Shown: positions 39,875 through 50,879 of the stretch, piece by piece
Layout of the letters: each line of letters starts with the position of its first letter
Position numbering within the stretch: the first letter of the stretch is position 1
From: JBFAPK01 sp040676675
GTDB taxonomy: Bacteria; Actinomycetota; Actinomycetes; Mycobacteriales; Micromonosporaceae
Direction: 5' to 3'
Assembly: GCF_040676675.1 (NCBI RefSeq)
Contig: NZ_JBFAPK010000011.1
Span: 62,001-126,000, forward strand
DNA length: 64,000 bases
Made by a program: the position numbers and the translations under genes
The notes under the pieces: model-generated
What the model was told of the DNA's origin: nothing
The model's database searches: none
What the model saw: the letters and a program-made list of their open reading frames with translations, nothing else

Positions 39875-41767
39875 TCAGTCCACCAGCGCCGCTACGGGGA
39901 CGGGGCGCCGCGCCTCGGCCGGCGGCGCACCGGTGCCGGGGTGCTTGAGACCGACCTGGACGGCCGTCACCTTGTACTCCGGGCAGTTCGTCGCCCAGTC
40001 GGAGTTCTCGGTGGTCACCACGTTGGCGCCGGTCACCGGGTGGTGGAACGTGGTGTAGACGACGCCCACCGGCATCCGGTCGGAGAGCACCGCCCGCAAC
40101 GAGGTGGCGCCGACCCGGCTCGCGAGGGTCACCTCGTCGCCGTCGCGGATGCCGCGCACCTCGGCGTCGTGCGGATGGATCTCCAGCAGGTCCTCGGGGT
40201 GCCAGGCGACGTTGCCGGTACGCCGGGTCTGCGCCCCCACGTTGTACTGGCTCAGGATCCGGCCGGTGGTGAGGATCAGCGGGTACTTGCGGGTGCTGCG
40301 CTCCCGCGTCGGCACGAACGGCGTGGTCACGAACCGGCCCTTGCCCCGGACGAAACCGTCCACGTGCATGATCGGCGTGCCCTCGGGGGCGTCGGCGTCG
40401 CAGGGCCACTGCACGCTACCGAGCTTGTCCAGCTTCTCGAAGGAGACTCCGGCGAAGGTCGGGGTGAGCGCCGCGATCTCGTCCATGATCTCGCGCGGGT
40501 GCCGGTACTCCATCGGGTAGCCCATCGCCTGGGCGATCTCGCAGACGATCTCCCACTCGTGCTTGCCGGTCTTCGGCGCCATCACCGGCCGCACCCGGTT
40601 GATCCGCCGCTCGGCGTTGGTGAAGGTGCCGTCCTTCTCCAGGAACGAGGTGCCGGGCAGGAAGACGTGCGCGAACCTGGCCGTCTCGTTGAGGAAGAGG
40701 TCCTGCACCACGACCAGCTCCATCGCGCTCAGCGCGGCGGTGACGTGAGTGGTGTTCGGGTCGGACTGGGCGATGTCCTCGCCCTGTACGAAGATCGCCC
40801 GGAAGCTGCCGTCGATGGCCGCGTCGAACATGTTCGGGATGCGCAGCCCCGGCTCGGCCTGCAGGGTGCTGCCCCACATGTTCTCGAAGACCGCGCGGAC
40901 GGCCTCGTCCGAGACGTGCCGGTAGCCGGGCAGCTCGTGCGGGAACGAGCCCATGTCGCAGGAGCCCTGCACGTTGTTCTGCCCGCGCAGCGGGTTGACG
41001 CCGACGCCGTCGCGGCCGACGTTGCCGGTGGCCATGGCGAGGTTGGCCATCCCCATCACCATGGTCGAGCCCTGGCTGTGCTCGGTGACGCCGAGCCCGT
41101 AGTAGATCGCGGCGTTCCCGCCGGTCGCGTAGAGCCGGGCCGCCGCGCGCAGCTCCTCGGCCGGTACGCCGGTGATCGACTCGACCGCCTCGGGGCTGTT
41201 CTCCGGCCGCCCGACGAACTCGGCCCAGTCGTCGAAGCCCTCGCAGCGCTCGGCCACGAAGGCCCGGTCGACCAGCCCCTCGGCGAGCACGACGTGCGCC
41301 ATCGCGTTCACCACGGCGACGTTGGTGCCGGGGGCGAGCTGGAGGTGGTGGGTCGCCTCGATGTGCGGCGAGCGGACCAGGTCGATGCGGCGCGGGTCGA
41401 CCACGATCAGCTTCGCGCCCTCGCGCAGCCGGCGCTTCATCCGGGAGGCGAAGACCGGGTGCCCGTCGGTCGGGTTCGCCCCGATCACCATGATCACGTC
41501 GGCCTGGGCCACCGAGCGGAAGTCCTGGGTACCGGCCGAGGTGCCGAAGGTCTGCTTGAGCCCGTACCCGGTCGGCGAGTGGCAGACCCGGGCGCAGGTG
41601 TCGACGTTGTTGTTGCCGAAGGCGGCCCGGATCATCTTCTGCACCACGTAGACCTCCTCGTTCGTGGTACGCGAGGAGGTGATGCCGCCGATGGCGCCGA
41701 CGCCGTGCCGGGCCTGGATGTCGCGCATCCGGACGGCCACGTAGTTGATCGCGGTGTCCCAGTCCAC
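39875..41767 (-). CDS. fdsA: Formate dehydrogenase alpha subunit, catalytic C-terminal part (separated from N-terminal part by TAG)
   Basis: 630 aa holding most of the molybdenum/bis-MGD catalytic domain: GGITSSRTTNEEVY, VDTCARVCHSPTGYGLKQTF (the second Cys, about residue 62, is the Mo ligand, so not a selenoprotein), GANPTDGHP, GLGVTEHSQGSTMV, NPLRGQNNVQGSCDMG, FLEKDGTFTNAERR and, near the end, the cofactor-closing TTFHHPVTGANVVT. The reading frame is the direct continuation of the preceding ORF: only TAG-CCG lies between that ORF and this GTG. It therefore looks like the rest of a roughly 940 aa FdsA. It could be made by re-initiation at GTG 41767, by readthrough, or not at all. Confidence 0.88.
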   Translation of the reverse strand: MDWDTAINYVAVRMRDIQARHGVGAIGGITSSRTTNEEVYVVQKMIRAAFGNNNVDTCARVCHSPTGYGLKQTFGTSAGTQDFRSVAQADVIMVIGANPTDGHPVFASRMKRRLREGAKLIVVDPRRIDLVRSPHIEATHHLQLAPGTNVAVVNAMAHVVLAEGLVDRAFVAERCEGFDDWAEFVGRPENSPEAVESITGVPAEELRAAARLYATGGNAAIYYGLGVTEHSQGSTMVMGMANLAMATGNVGRDGVGVNPLRGQNNVQGSCDMGSFPHELPGYRHVSDEAVRAVFENMWGSTLQAEPGLRIPNMFDAAIDGSFRAIFVQGEDIAQSDPNTTHVTAALSAMELVVVQDLFLNETARFAHVFLPGTSFLEKDGTFTNAERRINRVRPVMAPKTGKHEWEIVCEIAQAMGYPMEYRHPREIMDEIAALTPTFAGVSFEKLDKLGSVQWPCDADAPEGTPIMHVDGFVRGKGRFVTTPFVPTRERSTRKYPLILTTGRILSQYNVGAQTRRTGNVAWHPEDLLEIHPHDAEVRGIRDGDEVTLASRVGATSLRAVLSDRMPVGVVYTTFHHPVTGANVVTTENSDWATNCPEYKVTAVQVGLKHPGTGAPPAEARRPVPVAALVD

Positions 41768-41770
41768 CGG

Positions 41771-42690
41771 CTACCACTCGTCCGTGACGCGCTCCCGGAT
41801 CATGGGGCTGAGCTGCCGGTCCGGGTGGGTGGCGTAGCCGAACGCGAACCGCCCCTTGACGCAGGAGTGACCCTCGTTGGCGCCGCCGTCCTTGTACGGG
41901 ACCATCCGTACCAGCTCGTCGCCGCGCAGCTCCGCCTTGAACGAGCAGCCCACGCCGCAGTACGCGCAGGTGGTGAGGACGGTGCGGCTCGGCATCCCGA
42001 GTTGGACCACCGACTTCTCCTGCAGCGTCGCCGTCGGGCAGGCCTGTACGCAGGCGCCGCAGGAGACGCACTCGGAGGCCATGAACGAGGTGCCGCCCGC
42101 GGAGACCTTCGAGCCGAAGCCGCGCCCCTCGATGGTCAGCGCGAAGGTGCCCTGGATCTCGCCGCAGGCCCGTACGCAGCGGGAACAGGCGATGCACTTC
42201 GACGCCTCGAAGTCGAAGTACGGGTTGCTGGAGTCGGTCGGCGCGTCCAGGTGGTTCTCGCCGGAGTAGCCGTACCGGACCTGGCGCAGGCCGACCGCGC
42301 CGGACATGTCCTGCAGCTCGCAGTCCCCGTTGGCCGAGCAGGTGAGGCAGTCCAGCGGGTGGTCGGAGATGTAGAGCTCCATCACCCCCTGGCGCAGCTT
42401 CTCCAGCTTCGGCGTCTGAGTGCGCACCCGCATCCCCTCGGCGACGGGCGTGGTGCAGGAGGCCGGGGTGCCGCGCCGCCCGTCGATCTCCACGAGGCAG
42501 AGCCGGCAGGAGCCGAACGCCTCCAGGGTGTCCGTGGCGCAGAGCTTCGGGATGTCCACCCCGGTCAGGGCGGCGGCCCGCATGACGGAGGTGCCCTCGG
42601 GCACCGTCACCGGCATGCCGTCGACCTCGATCGAGACGGTCGCCGGGCCGGGGCGGGCCGGCGTACCAAGGTCGGGTTCCTTCAGCAGGC

Positions 42691-42694
<4 letters not shown>
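41771..42694 (-). CDS. fdsA: Formate dehydrogenase alpha subunit, N-terminal iron-sulfur part ending at an in-frame TAG
   Basis: 307 aa. It contains the FdsA-type N-terminal clusters: a 2Fe-2S ferredoxin domain (CATDTLEAFGSCRLC ... C), the NuoG-like His/Cys 4Fe-4S site (HPLDCLTCSANGDC), two ferredoxin 4Fe-4S sites (CIACSRCVRAC, CVSCGACVQACP), and the first 4Fe-4S site of the molybdenum domain (CAYCGVGC ... CVKGRFAFGY). It stops at TAG (41771-41773) after RERVTDEW, inside a conserved region that in intact proteins continues with the (V)xWD/E-x-A-I segment found just downstream in the same frame. It is coupled to fdsB by ATGA overlap. Alone it could not catalyse formate oxidation. Confidence 0.88.
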
Positions 42695-44246
<1,552 letters not shown>

Positions 44247-44250
<4 letters not shown>

Positions 44251-44792
44251 GAGTTCACCGCCTCCGTGGTCGACGCCGCGCCGCCCGGCGCGGAATGGCC
44301 CGCGACCCCGCCCGGCGCGACGCGGCCGGGGGCCGGGGCGCCGGCGGGGGCGCGGCCCAGCGCGGCGTCCAGCCGGTCCGGGTCGAGGCGCCCCAGCACC
44401 CGCCCGTCGAGCTGGGCGGCGGGGCCGAGCGCGCAGTTGCCGAGGCAGAAGACCTGCTCCAGGGTGATCGAGCCGTCGGGCGTGGTCTGGCCGAGCTTGA
44501 CGCCGAGCGCCTGCTCGGCGTGGGCCAGCAGCCGTTCCGCGCCCACCGACTGACAGGCCTCGGCCCGGCAGAGCCGCAGGACGGTACGCCCGGCGGGCTC
44601 GGCGCGGAAGTCCGAGTAGAAGGTGACCACGCCGTGCACGTCGGCGCGGGAGAGATTGAGTTCCCGGGCCAGCACCGGCACCAGGTCCGGGTCGACGTAA
44701 CCGAACTCCTCCTGGACCCGGTGCAGGATCGGCAGTAACGCGCCCCGGTCACCGCGGTGCGCCGCGACCAGCGCGCGCACCCGATCGGCCAT
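44247..44792 (-). CDS. fdsG: Formate dehydrogenase gamma subunit (FdsG/NuoE-like 2Fe-2S)
   Basis: 181 aa. The NuoE-type 2Fe-2S site is CRAEACQSVGAERL followed by CLGNCALGPA; the helical N-terminal part has LLPILHRVQEEFGYVDPDLV and VHGVVTFYSDF. The C-terminal 30 residues are Pro/Ala/Gly-rich. It sits with FdsB at the NADH end of the enzyme. ATG 44792 begins at the conserved part; GTG 44813 is an alternative. A TACAGT box at 44858-44853 (leftward) could be the operon promoter. The long gap (364 bp) to the divergent SARP gene leaves room for regulation of both. Confidence 0.9.
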
Positions 44793-44852
44793 CGAGGTGT
44801 CTGGACTTCCCACTCTCGGCCCACCCCACATCCACCGAACGCGAATCGACAT

Positions 44853-44858
44853 ACTGTA
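44853..44858 (-). promoter_or_regulatory. Possible -10 box for the fds operon
   Basis: Reading leftward the sequence is TACAGT, about 60 nt before the fdsG ATG. It lies in an AT-richer part of the 364 bp divergent gap with the SARP gene. No well-spaced -35 was found, so the call is tentative. No other structured element was recognised in this gap. Confidence 0.3.
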
Positions 44859-45155
44859 GGCTGAATATCGTATGCAACCGCCGGACGGAAAGCCAGACCG
44901 GCCGCCGCGTACGGGTCGCCCTCGCAACGCCCGCTCCCCCGCCGCACCCGCACGTGGCCGCACCTGGCCGCCGCCGTCGACGCGTACGGCTCCGAGCCCG
45001 TGACGCCGGGTGTCGGCGCTCCTCATCCGTCCGAGAGGGACGAGGCAGGTCGGTACCGACGGCGGCTGGACGCCACGCGCCGGAACACCGAGACTTTGTC
45101 AGGACCGTAGCCGGGTCGGGCTGCGCGACACCTGGACAGACACGGGACGACCGGC

Positions 45156-48134
45156 ATGGCGGAGGGGCGAGTGGCACGTCCGAGCGGGGCACTTCGACTG
45201 GCGGTACTCGGGCCGGTGCTCGCCTGGCGGGGTGAGGTCGAACTCGACCTGGGACCGCCGCGGCAGCGGGCGACGCTGGCGGTGCTGCTGGCCGCGGCCG
45301 GCAAGCCGATGGGCCTCGACGAGATCGTCGCGGTGCTCTGGCCCGAGAACCCGCCCCCGGGCGCCGGCGAGATCGTCCGACGGTACGTCGACGTGCTGCG
45401 CCGCCTGCTCGAACCCGACCTGCCCGAGCACGCGGAGGGGCGGCGGCTGGTGAGCAGCGGCGGCGGCTACCGGCTCGACCTCGACGAGGAGATGTCGGAC
45501 CTGCTCGCCTTCCGGCGGCTGCGGGAGGACGCGCGGCAGGCCCTCACCGAGGGGCAGCCGGAGTTGGCTACTCAGCTGTTCGTCGAAGCGCTTCGGAGCT
45601 GGCGCGGGCCGGCCGGATCCGGCATCGACAGCGCCGTCCGGGCCCACCCGGTCTTCGCCGCGCTCAACCGCGAGTACCTCGACGCGGTACGGCGCGCCGC
45701 CGACGCCGCCCTCGCCGCCGACCAGGCCGACGCCGTGCTGCCACACGCGGAGGAGGCGGCGGAGGCGCAACCGCTGGACGAGCCCCTCCAGGCCCGGCTC
45801 GTCCTGCTCCTGGCCGCGACCGGGCAACGGGCGGCGGCGCTGGAGGCGTACCGGCGGGTCCGTGGCCGGCTCGCCGGCGAGCGGGGCGTCGCCCCCGGGC
45901 CGGAGTTGCAGGCCGCGCACGCCGCCGTGCTGCGGGCCGACGCCGACGCCACGGCGGCAGCGCGGACCTCGGGCGAGACGGCGCCGGCCTGGAACGGGTC
46001 CCGGCAGCCACCCGGCCGCCCGACCGTGCCCTTCCCCGAGCCCACCGCCCGGCCCGCCCAGCTTCCGGCCGGACCCGCGGCCTTCGCCGGCCGCCGTCGC
46101 GAAATCGCCGAGTTGGTCGCCACGCTCGCCGGTACCGTCGGCGCGGACGGCCCTGACGGCGCGGAAGACCCGGTCGGCACCGACGGCGCGGACGGCACCG
46201 ACCGGCCGGTACCGCCGCCCGTGGTGATCAGCGGTCCGGCCGGCGTCGGCAAGAGCGCGCTGGCGCTGCACTGCGCCCACCTGCTCGCCCACCGCTTCCC
46301 GGACGGCCGGCTCCACGTCGACCTGCGCGGCTTCGACCCCACCGGCGCGGTGATGCCGCCGGACGAGGCGTTGCACAACCTCCTCGGCGCGCTGGGCGTA
46401 CCGCCCCGGGGCGTACCGGTCGGGCTCGACGCCCAGGTCGCCCTCTACCGGGGCCTGCTCGCCGACCGACGGGTCCTGGTCCTGCTCGACAACGCCCACG
46501 ACGCCGAGCAGGTACGGCCGCTGCTGCCCGACGCGCCCGGCAGCCTGGTCATCGTCACCAGCCGCGACCAGCTCCCCGAACTCGTCGCCGCCCACGGCGC
46601 CCACCCGATCCCGCTCGACGTGCTGGACGACGCGGACGCGCGGGACCTGCTGGCCGGCCGGCTCGGCACGGCCCGGCTCGCCGCCGAGCCCGAGGCGGTC
46701 GAGGAGATGATCTCGCTCTGCGCCCGCCTGCCGCTGGCGCTCTCGCTCGTCGCCGCGCGGGCCGCCATGGAGCGCCACCGTCCGCTGGCCACCGTCGCGC
46801 GGGAACTGCGCGACGCACACGATCGGGCGGACGACCCCGCCGGGGCGGCGGCCGGCGCGGCGCGTACCGCCCTCACCTGGTCGTACGGCGCGCTCAGCCC
46901 GGCGGCGGCCCGGCTGTTCCGGCTGTTCGCCCTGCACCCCAGCACCGCCGCCGGCCCGGCCGCGGTCGCCAGCCTCGCCGGCGAGCCGGTCGGACGAATC
47001 CAGCCGCTCCTCGACGAGCTGGTCCGGGCCCGTCTGGTCACCGAGCCGACGCCGCGCCGGTACGCGTTCCACGACCAGCTCCGCGCGTACGCCAACGGCC
47101 TGGTCGCCGCGGTGCAGTCCGAGCCGGAGCGGCACGCGGCGCGCAACCGGCTCTTCGACCACTACCTCCACTCCGCCCTCGCCGCCGACGGCCTGATCAG
47201 CTCCGGTCGCGCCCCGATCGCGGTGGACCCGCCCGTCGCCGGCGCCCTCCCCGAGATCTTCCCCCGGGAGCGGGACGCGGTGCGCTGGCTCGTCACGGAG
47301 CGGGCCGCGCTGCTGGCGGCCGTGGAGGGCGCCGGCGCCCACGGCTTCGACGTACACGCGTGGCAGCTGGCCTGGGTCCTGGAGCAGTTCCTGGAGCGGT
47401 GGGGCCACTGGGACGACTGGACCAGCGCGATCCGGGCCGGCATGCGGGCGGCGCAGCGGCTGGACGATCCGCGCGCGCTGGCGCACGGCCACCGCAGCCT
47501 CGGGCTCTCCGCCCTGGTCATGGGCCGCGCCGAGGACGCGTACCCGCACTTCACCCAGGCCCTCGACCTGTTCCGGCGCACCGGCGACCTCAGCGGCCAG
47601 GCGCTGGTCGAGCGCGGGCTGGCCTCCGTCGTGGACCGCCGGGGCCGGTACGACGAGGCGCTCTGGCACGCCGAACGGGCGGTCGCGCTCTACCGCGAGG
47701 CCGGCAACCGCAGCGGCGAGGGGTTGGCGCGGAACCTGGTCGGCTGGTACCACGCGACCCTCGGCAACTACGCCGCCGGTCTCACCTTCGTGGAGGCCGC
47801 CGTCGCGCTGCTGCGCGACGCGGGGTACCGCCGCGGCGAGGCGGCGGCCTGGGACACCCTCGGCTTCATCCACCGCGGCCTCGGCGAGCCGGTGCGGGCG
47901 ATCGAGGCGTACCGCCGGTCGGCCGAGCTGCGGCACGAGATCAACGACCGGCACCAGGAGGCGCAGACGCTCACCCGGCTCGGCCTGGTCTGCCGGGACA
48001 GCAACGACCTGCCCGGCGCGGCCCGGGCGCTGCGGCAGGCCCTGACGATCACCAGCGAGATGCGGCATCCGGACGCCGAGGTGATCGGCCGCCTGCTGGC
48101 GGAGGTGGAGCAGATGGCCGGCGCGGCGGGCTGA
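45156..48134 (+). CDS. SARP/AfsR-type regulator with NB-ARC and TPR domains
   Basis: 992 aa. Domains in order: OmpR-like winged helix of SARPs (about 10-105; LRLAVLGPVLAWRGEVELDL, RYVDVLRRLLEP), bacterial transcriptional activation domain (about 110-265), Pro-rich linker, NB-ARC ATPase (P-loop VVISGPAGVGKSALAL near 358; VLVLLDNAHDAEQVRPLLP as Walker B; RLPLALSLVAARAA), and C-terminal TPR repeats (about 780-985; GHRSLGLSALVMGRAEDAYP and on). This is the AfsR plan, regulating secondary metabolism or development in response to ATP binding. ATG 45156 or GTG 45171 (with better SD, GGAGG) may be the start. It is divergent from the fds operon and may control it; no biosynthetic cluster is in this window. 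Confidence 0.92.
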   Translation: MAEGRVARPSGALRLAVLGPVLAWRGEVELDLGPPRQRATLAVLLAAAGKPMGLDEIVAVLWPENPPPGAGEIVRRYVDVLRRLLEPDLPEHAEGRRLVSSGGGYRLDLDEEMSDLLAFRRLREDARQALTEGQPELATQLFVEALRSWRGPAGSGIDSAVRAHPVFAALNREYLDAVRRAADAALAADQADAVLPHAEEAAEAQPLDEPLQARLVLLLAATGQRAAALEAYRRVRGRLAGERGVAPGPELQAAHAAVLRADADATAAARTSGETAPAWNGSRQPPGRPTVPFPEPTARPAQLPAGPAAFAGRRREIAELVATLAGTVGADGPDGAEDPVGTDGADGTDRPVPPPVVISGPAGVGKSALALHCAHLLAHRFPDGRLHVDLRGFDPTGAVMPPDEALHNLLGALGVPPRGVPVGLDAQVALYRGLLADRRVLVLLDNAHDAEQVRPLLPDAPGSLVIVTSRDQLPELVAAHGAHPIPLDVLDDADARDLLAGRLGTARLAAEPEAVEEMISLCARLPLALSLVAARAAMERHRPLATVARELRDAHDRADDPAGAAAGAARTALTWSYGALSPAAARLFRLFALHPSTAAGPAAVASLAGEPVGRIQPLLDELVRARLVTEPTPRRYAFHDQLRAYANGLVAAVQSEPERHAARNRLFDHYLHSALAADGLISSGRAPIAVDPPVAGALPEIFPRERDAVRWLVTERAALLAAVEGAGAHGFDVHAWQLAWVLEQFLERWGHWDDWTSAIRAGMRAAQRLDDPRALAHGHRSLGLSALVMGRAEDAYPHFTQALDLFRRTGDLSGQALVERGLASVVDRRGRYDEALWHAERAVALYREAGNRSGEGLARNLVGWYHATLGNYAAGLTFVEAAVALLRDAGYRRGEAAAWDTLGFIHRGLGEPVRAIEAYRRSAELRHEINDRHQEAQTLTRLGLVCRDSNDLPGAARALRQALTITSEMRHPDAEVIGRLLAEVEQMAGAAG

Positions 48135-48175
48135 TCCGGCCCGGCCCGGCCGGCCGCCGCGTCTCGCGGGCGCGG

Positions 48176-48982
48176 TCAGTCGACGGGCTCCAACGACCGC
48201 CAGTACTGAGCGCCGTCCTCGTCGCGCACCGTGTACCCCAGCTCCTCGACCGCCGCACGCAGCTCGCGGACCTCGCGATGGGCCTTCTTGCCCAGCGCGG
48301 TGCGCCGCGCGGCGAGCAGCGCGCCTACCGCTGGGGGAAGTTGCGGGCTCTCCGGCACCCAGCGGCGGTAGCGGTCGGCGTACGGGTCGGCGTCCCGCCA
48401 CGGGTAGCCGTGCGCCCGCAGGCCGGCGGCGACCTGCGCGGCCGGGGCGGGGCAGCGTTCGCGGACCAGTTGGCGCGAACCGGGGTCCAGCACGACGAGC
48501 GTACGGCCGTCGAGGAACACCGCCGCGACCTCGGCGCGTCGGACGGCGCCGTGGTACGAGTCCCGGTCGAGCCGCAGCTCGGCGTCGGTCACCGTCACCG
48601 TCGTCGACTCGCCCAGACTGGTGAGCGCCAGCACGGTCCCCAGCACCAGCCCGGCGAGTGCGCCGAGCGCCATCTCCCACGGCGCGTCCACGGCCGCCAG
48701 CCCCCGGAACACCGCCCCGAACGGCAGCGGCCCCGGCAGCTCGATCGCCCCGCGGGCCACCGCCGGCAGCACCAGCCCCAGCAGCAGGCCGGCGGCGGGC
48801 AGTCCGAACACGACCGTGAGCCGCTCCGACCTCGGCGCCCGTAGCACCGATCGCGCCCCGGATCCCACCGAGTCCGCCGATCCCACCGTGTCGGCCCGTT
48901 CCGCCGAGTCCGTCGGTTCCGCCGAGGCTTCCGGCCCTGCTGGCGGCGTGTTCCGGTCCGCGGCTTCCTCGTCGTCCACCAT
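48176..48982 (-). CDS. YqeB-like membrane protein
   Basis: 268 aa. An acidic, Ser/Ala-rich N-terminus (about 1-50) precedes two membrane helices (about 55-80 and 98-120). A cytosolic domain follows with VTVTDAELRLDRD, EVAAVFLDGRTLVVLDPGSR, GYPWRDADPYADRYRRWVPE and a C-terminal RELRAAVEELGYTVRDEDGAQ then YWRSLEP, all as in actinobacterial YqeB-type proteins. The function of the family is unknown. ATG 48982 is supported by GGGGGAG upstream. It converges on the SARP gene (41 bp apart). Confidence 0.78.
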   Translation of the reverse strand: MVDDEEAADRNTPPAGPEASAEPTDSAERADTVGSADSVGSGARSVLRAPRSERLTVVFGLPAAGLLLGLVLPAVARGAIELPGPLPFGAVFRGLAAVDAPWEMALGALAGLVLGTVLALTSLGESTTVTVTDAELRLDRDSYHGAVRRAEVAAVFLDGRTLVVLDPGSRQLVRERCPAPAAQVAAGLRAHGYPWRDADPYADRYRRWVPESPQLPPAVGALLAARRTALGKKAHREVRELRAAVEELGYTVRDEDGAQYWRSLEPVD

Positions 48983-49207
48983 CGCTGCTCCCCCGTTCCG
49001 GCGACGCGGCGCGGCGCTCCGGCCCCGCCCCTGCGGGACGAGGTTATGGCCGCCGGCGCCTCGATCGACAGCCGCCGAAGGTCGACCCGTCGCGTCGACT
49101 TTGGTCTGCCCGACCCATTCATGGGCGCAAATGAAATGCCGCCGTCGTGGCGGACATGTGATGGTGTCGGGCGCCCGCCCGACATCGACCGACCCCAGGG
49201 AGCCACG

Positions 49208-49729
49208 TTGGCACGCGCTGCACCCGCCCCGTCCGGCGGCGACGCGAGAACCCGGTTCGAGGCCCTGTACCGGGCCCATTACCAGGACCTGCTCGGCTAC
49301 GCCCTACGCCGCTGCGATCGACCCGAGGACGCCGCCGACGTCGTGGCGGAGACCTTCCTCGTCGCCTGGCGGCGCCTGGACGTCGTCCCGGTCGACCAGG
49401 CCAGGGCCTGGCTCTTCGGGGTCGCGCGCAACGCTATGGCGAACCAACACCGCGCGGACCGGCGCAGGACGAACCTCGCCGCGCGGCTGCGGAGCGAACT
49501 CGCGCAGGCCGAGGTGGTCCGGGCGGACGTGCCCGACGAGGTCCGGGACGCCTTCCGGGAACTCCCGGAGGCCGACCGGGAGCTGCTGCGGTTGGTGGCC
49601 TGGGAGGGGTTGTCGACGGACGAGCTGACGGTCGCCCTCGACTGCTCGGCGAACGCCGTCCGCATCCGCCTGCACCGCGCCCGGCGTCGGTTCGCCGACG
49701 CTCTCCGCCGACCATCACTGACCGCGTGA
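49208..49729 (+). CDS. ECF RNA polymerase sigma factor
   Basis: 173 aa. Region 2 is FEALYRAHYQDLLGYALRRC, PEDAADVVAETFLVAWRRLD and AWLFGVARNAMANQHRADRR; region 4 is LPEADRELLRLVAWEGLSTD and ALDCSANAVRIRLHRARRR. The start is inferred as TTG 49208 with GGGAG five bases before; a longer frame from 49046 lacks homology. The next gene, 14 bp downstream, encodes a membrane protein that is probably its partner or anti-sigma factor. Different subgroup from the SigE-family gene at 9.5 kb. Target promoters unknown. Confidence 0.88.
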   Translation: MARAAPAPSGGDARTRFEALYRAHYQDLLGYALRRCDRPEDAADVVAETFLVAWRRLDVVPVDQARAWLFGVARNAMANQHRADRRRTNLAARLRSELAQAEVVRADVPDEVRDAFRELPEADRELLRLVAWEGLSTDELTVALDCSANAVRIRLHRARRRFADALRRPSLTA

Positions 49730-49743
49730 CGGAGGGACCCGCC

Positions 49744-50673
49744 ATGACCCACCCCGACGAGAGCCAGGATCGCCTGATCCGGCTGCTCGCCCCGAAAACC
49801 CGGCTTCCCGACTCGGTGCTGCGACCGACGGCCGCAGCCGGCGAGGAGATGCTTCAAATGATCATGCGAGAGTCCGTGCCGGACACCCGGCCCGTCGAGC
49901 CGCGCCACCGCCGGCTGTCCTGGCTCTCGGGCCGGCGGCTCCTGCTCGCCGTACCGGCCGCGGCGGCGCTGGCGGCACTGGTGCTGGTGGTCACCGTCAT
50001 GCTGCCCTCGTCCGGGCCCGGCGGACCCGCGCCGGCCCAGGCCCGGGCACTCGACATCGCCCAGGAGCACGGGTACGTCGTGGTGCGGATCCTCGACCCG
50101 GTGGCGGACCCGGCGCGGTACCGGGCCGAACTGGCCGAGCACGGCCTCGACGTGGAACTGGTCCTGGCGCCGGCCGACCCGGAACACGTCGGGCGCGTGC
50201 TCGCGCAGGACCTCGACGATCCCGGCACCGGCCCGAGGATCCAGGTGATCGAGGCGCCCGGCAACTGCACGGCCAACGGCGACTGCTCGGTCGGCATCAA
50301 GGTGCCCGTGGACTACCGCGCGCACGCGCGGATCGTCATCGGCCGGACGCCGGTGGCGGGTGAGTCGGTGGCGGGGGACGCACCCGTGCTCGGCGCGGAC
50401 GAGGAACAGCAGCTGCGCGCGCTGGTGGGCAAGCGCGTCTCCGAGGTCCGCCGCATCCTCTCGTCGCGCGGGCAGACCGCCCAGTACCGGGTCGGCGCGG
50501 ACTCCCGCAGCGCCGAGGCCGCCGAGGTCCCGGGCGACTGGTACGTCTACGACACCGCGCCGCTGGCCGGTGGGGTGGTGGTGCTCTGGGTCTCCGAGAC
50601 CGGAACCGAACCGACCGTCACGGCGCCTGGCTTCGACGGCACCGCCGCGCCGGGCACTCCCCCCGGGTCGTAG
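49744..50673 (+). CDS. Membrane-anchored protein partnered with ECF sigma factor
   Basis: 309 aa. A cytosolic N-terminal part of about 65 residues (LIRLLAPKTRLPDSVLRPTA) is followed by one helix (LLLAVPAAAALAALVLVVTV) and an exported domain of about 220 residues with a cysteine pair (APGNCTANGDCSVGIKV). The C-terminal part, LRALVGKRVSEVRRILSSRG and following beta strands, recalls PASTA-like repeats but is not a clear match. Operon position behind the sigma gene suggests anti-sigma or sensor function. ATG 49744 follows GGAGGG. Confidence 0.7.
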   Translation: MTHPDESQDRLIRLLAPKTRLPDSVLRPTAAAGEEMLQMIMRESVPDTRPVEPRHRRLSWLSGRRLLLAVPAAAALAALVLVVTVMLPSSGPGGPAPAQARALDIAQEHGYVVVRILDPVADPARYRAELAEHGLDVELVLAPADPEHVGRVLAQDLDDPGTGPRIQVIEAPGNCTANGDCSVGIKVPVDYRAHARIVIGRTPVAGESVAGDAPVLGADEEQQLRALVGKRVSEVRRILSSRGQTAQYRVGADSRSAEAAEVPGDWYVYDTAPLAGGVVVLWVSETGTEPTVTAPGFDGTAAPGTPPGS

Positions 50674-50879
50674 CGGGCGACGCGTCGGGGTGCCGCCACC
50701 GCGTCCGGTGTGGCGGCACCCCGCACCGTCGCGCGCCGCCGTCCCGCGCCGGCTCGGGTCCGCGCCGGTCGGCTCGGTACGCCGGATTCGTCGGGTTCGC
50801 TGGGCTCGCGGGGTTCGCCGTCAGCTAACTCGGCGCTGTCGAGGCGTCCGATCGGGGCGCGGCGCGGCATGCTGTACCG

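Noticed and set aside
41771..41773. TAG in fdsA as selenocysteine or pyrrolysine codon
   Set aside because: Selenocysteine in formate dehydrogenases is encoded by TGA and replaces the Mo-ligand Cys, which is present here as Cys (RVCHSP). Pyrrolysine use is not expected in this group and no pyl genes are visible.
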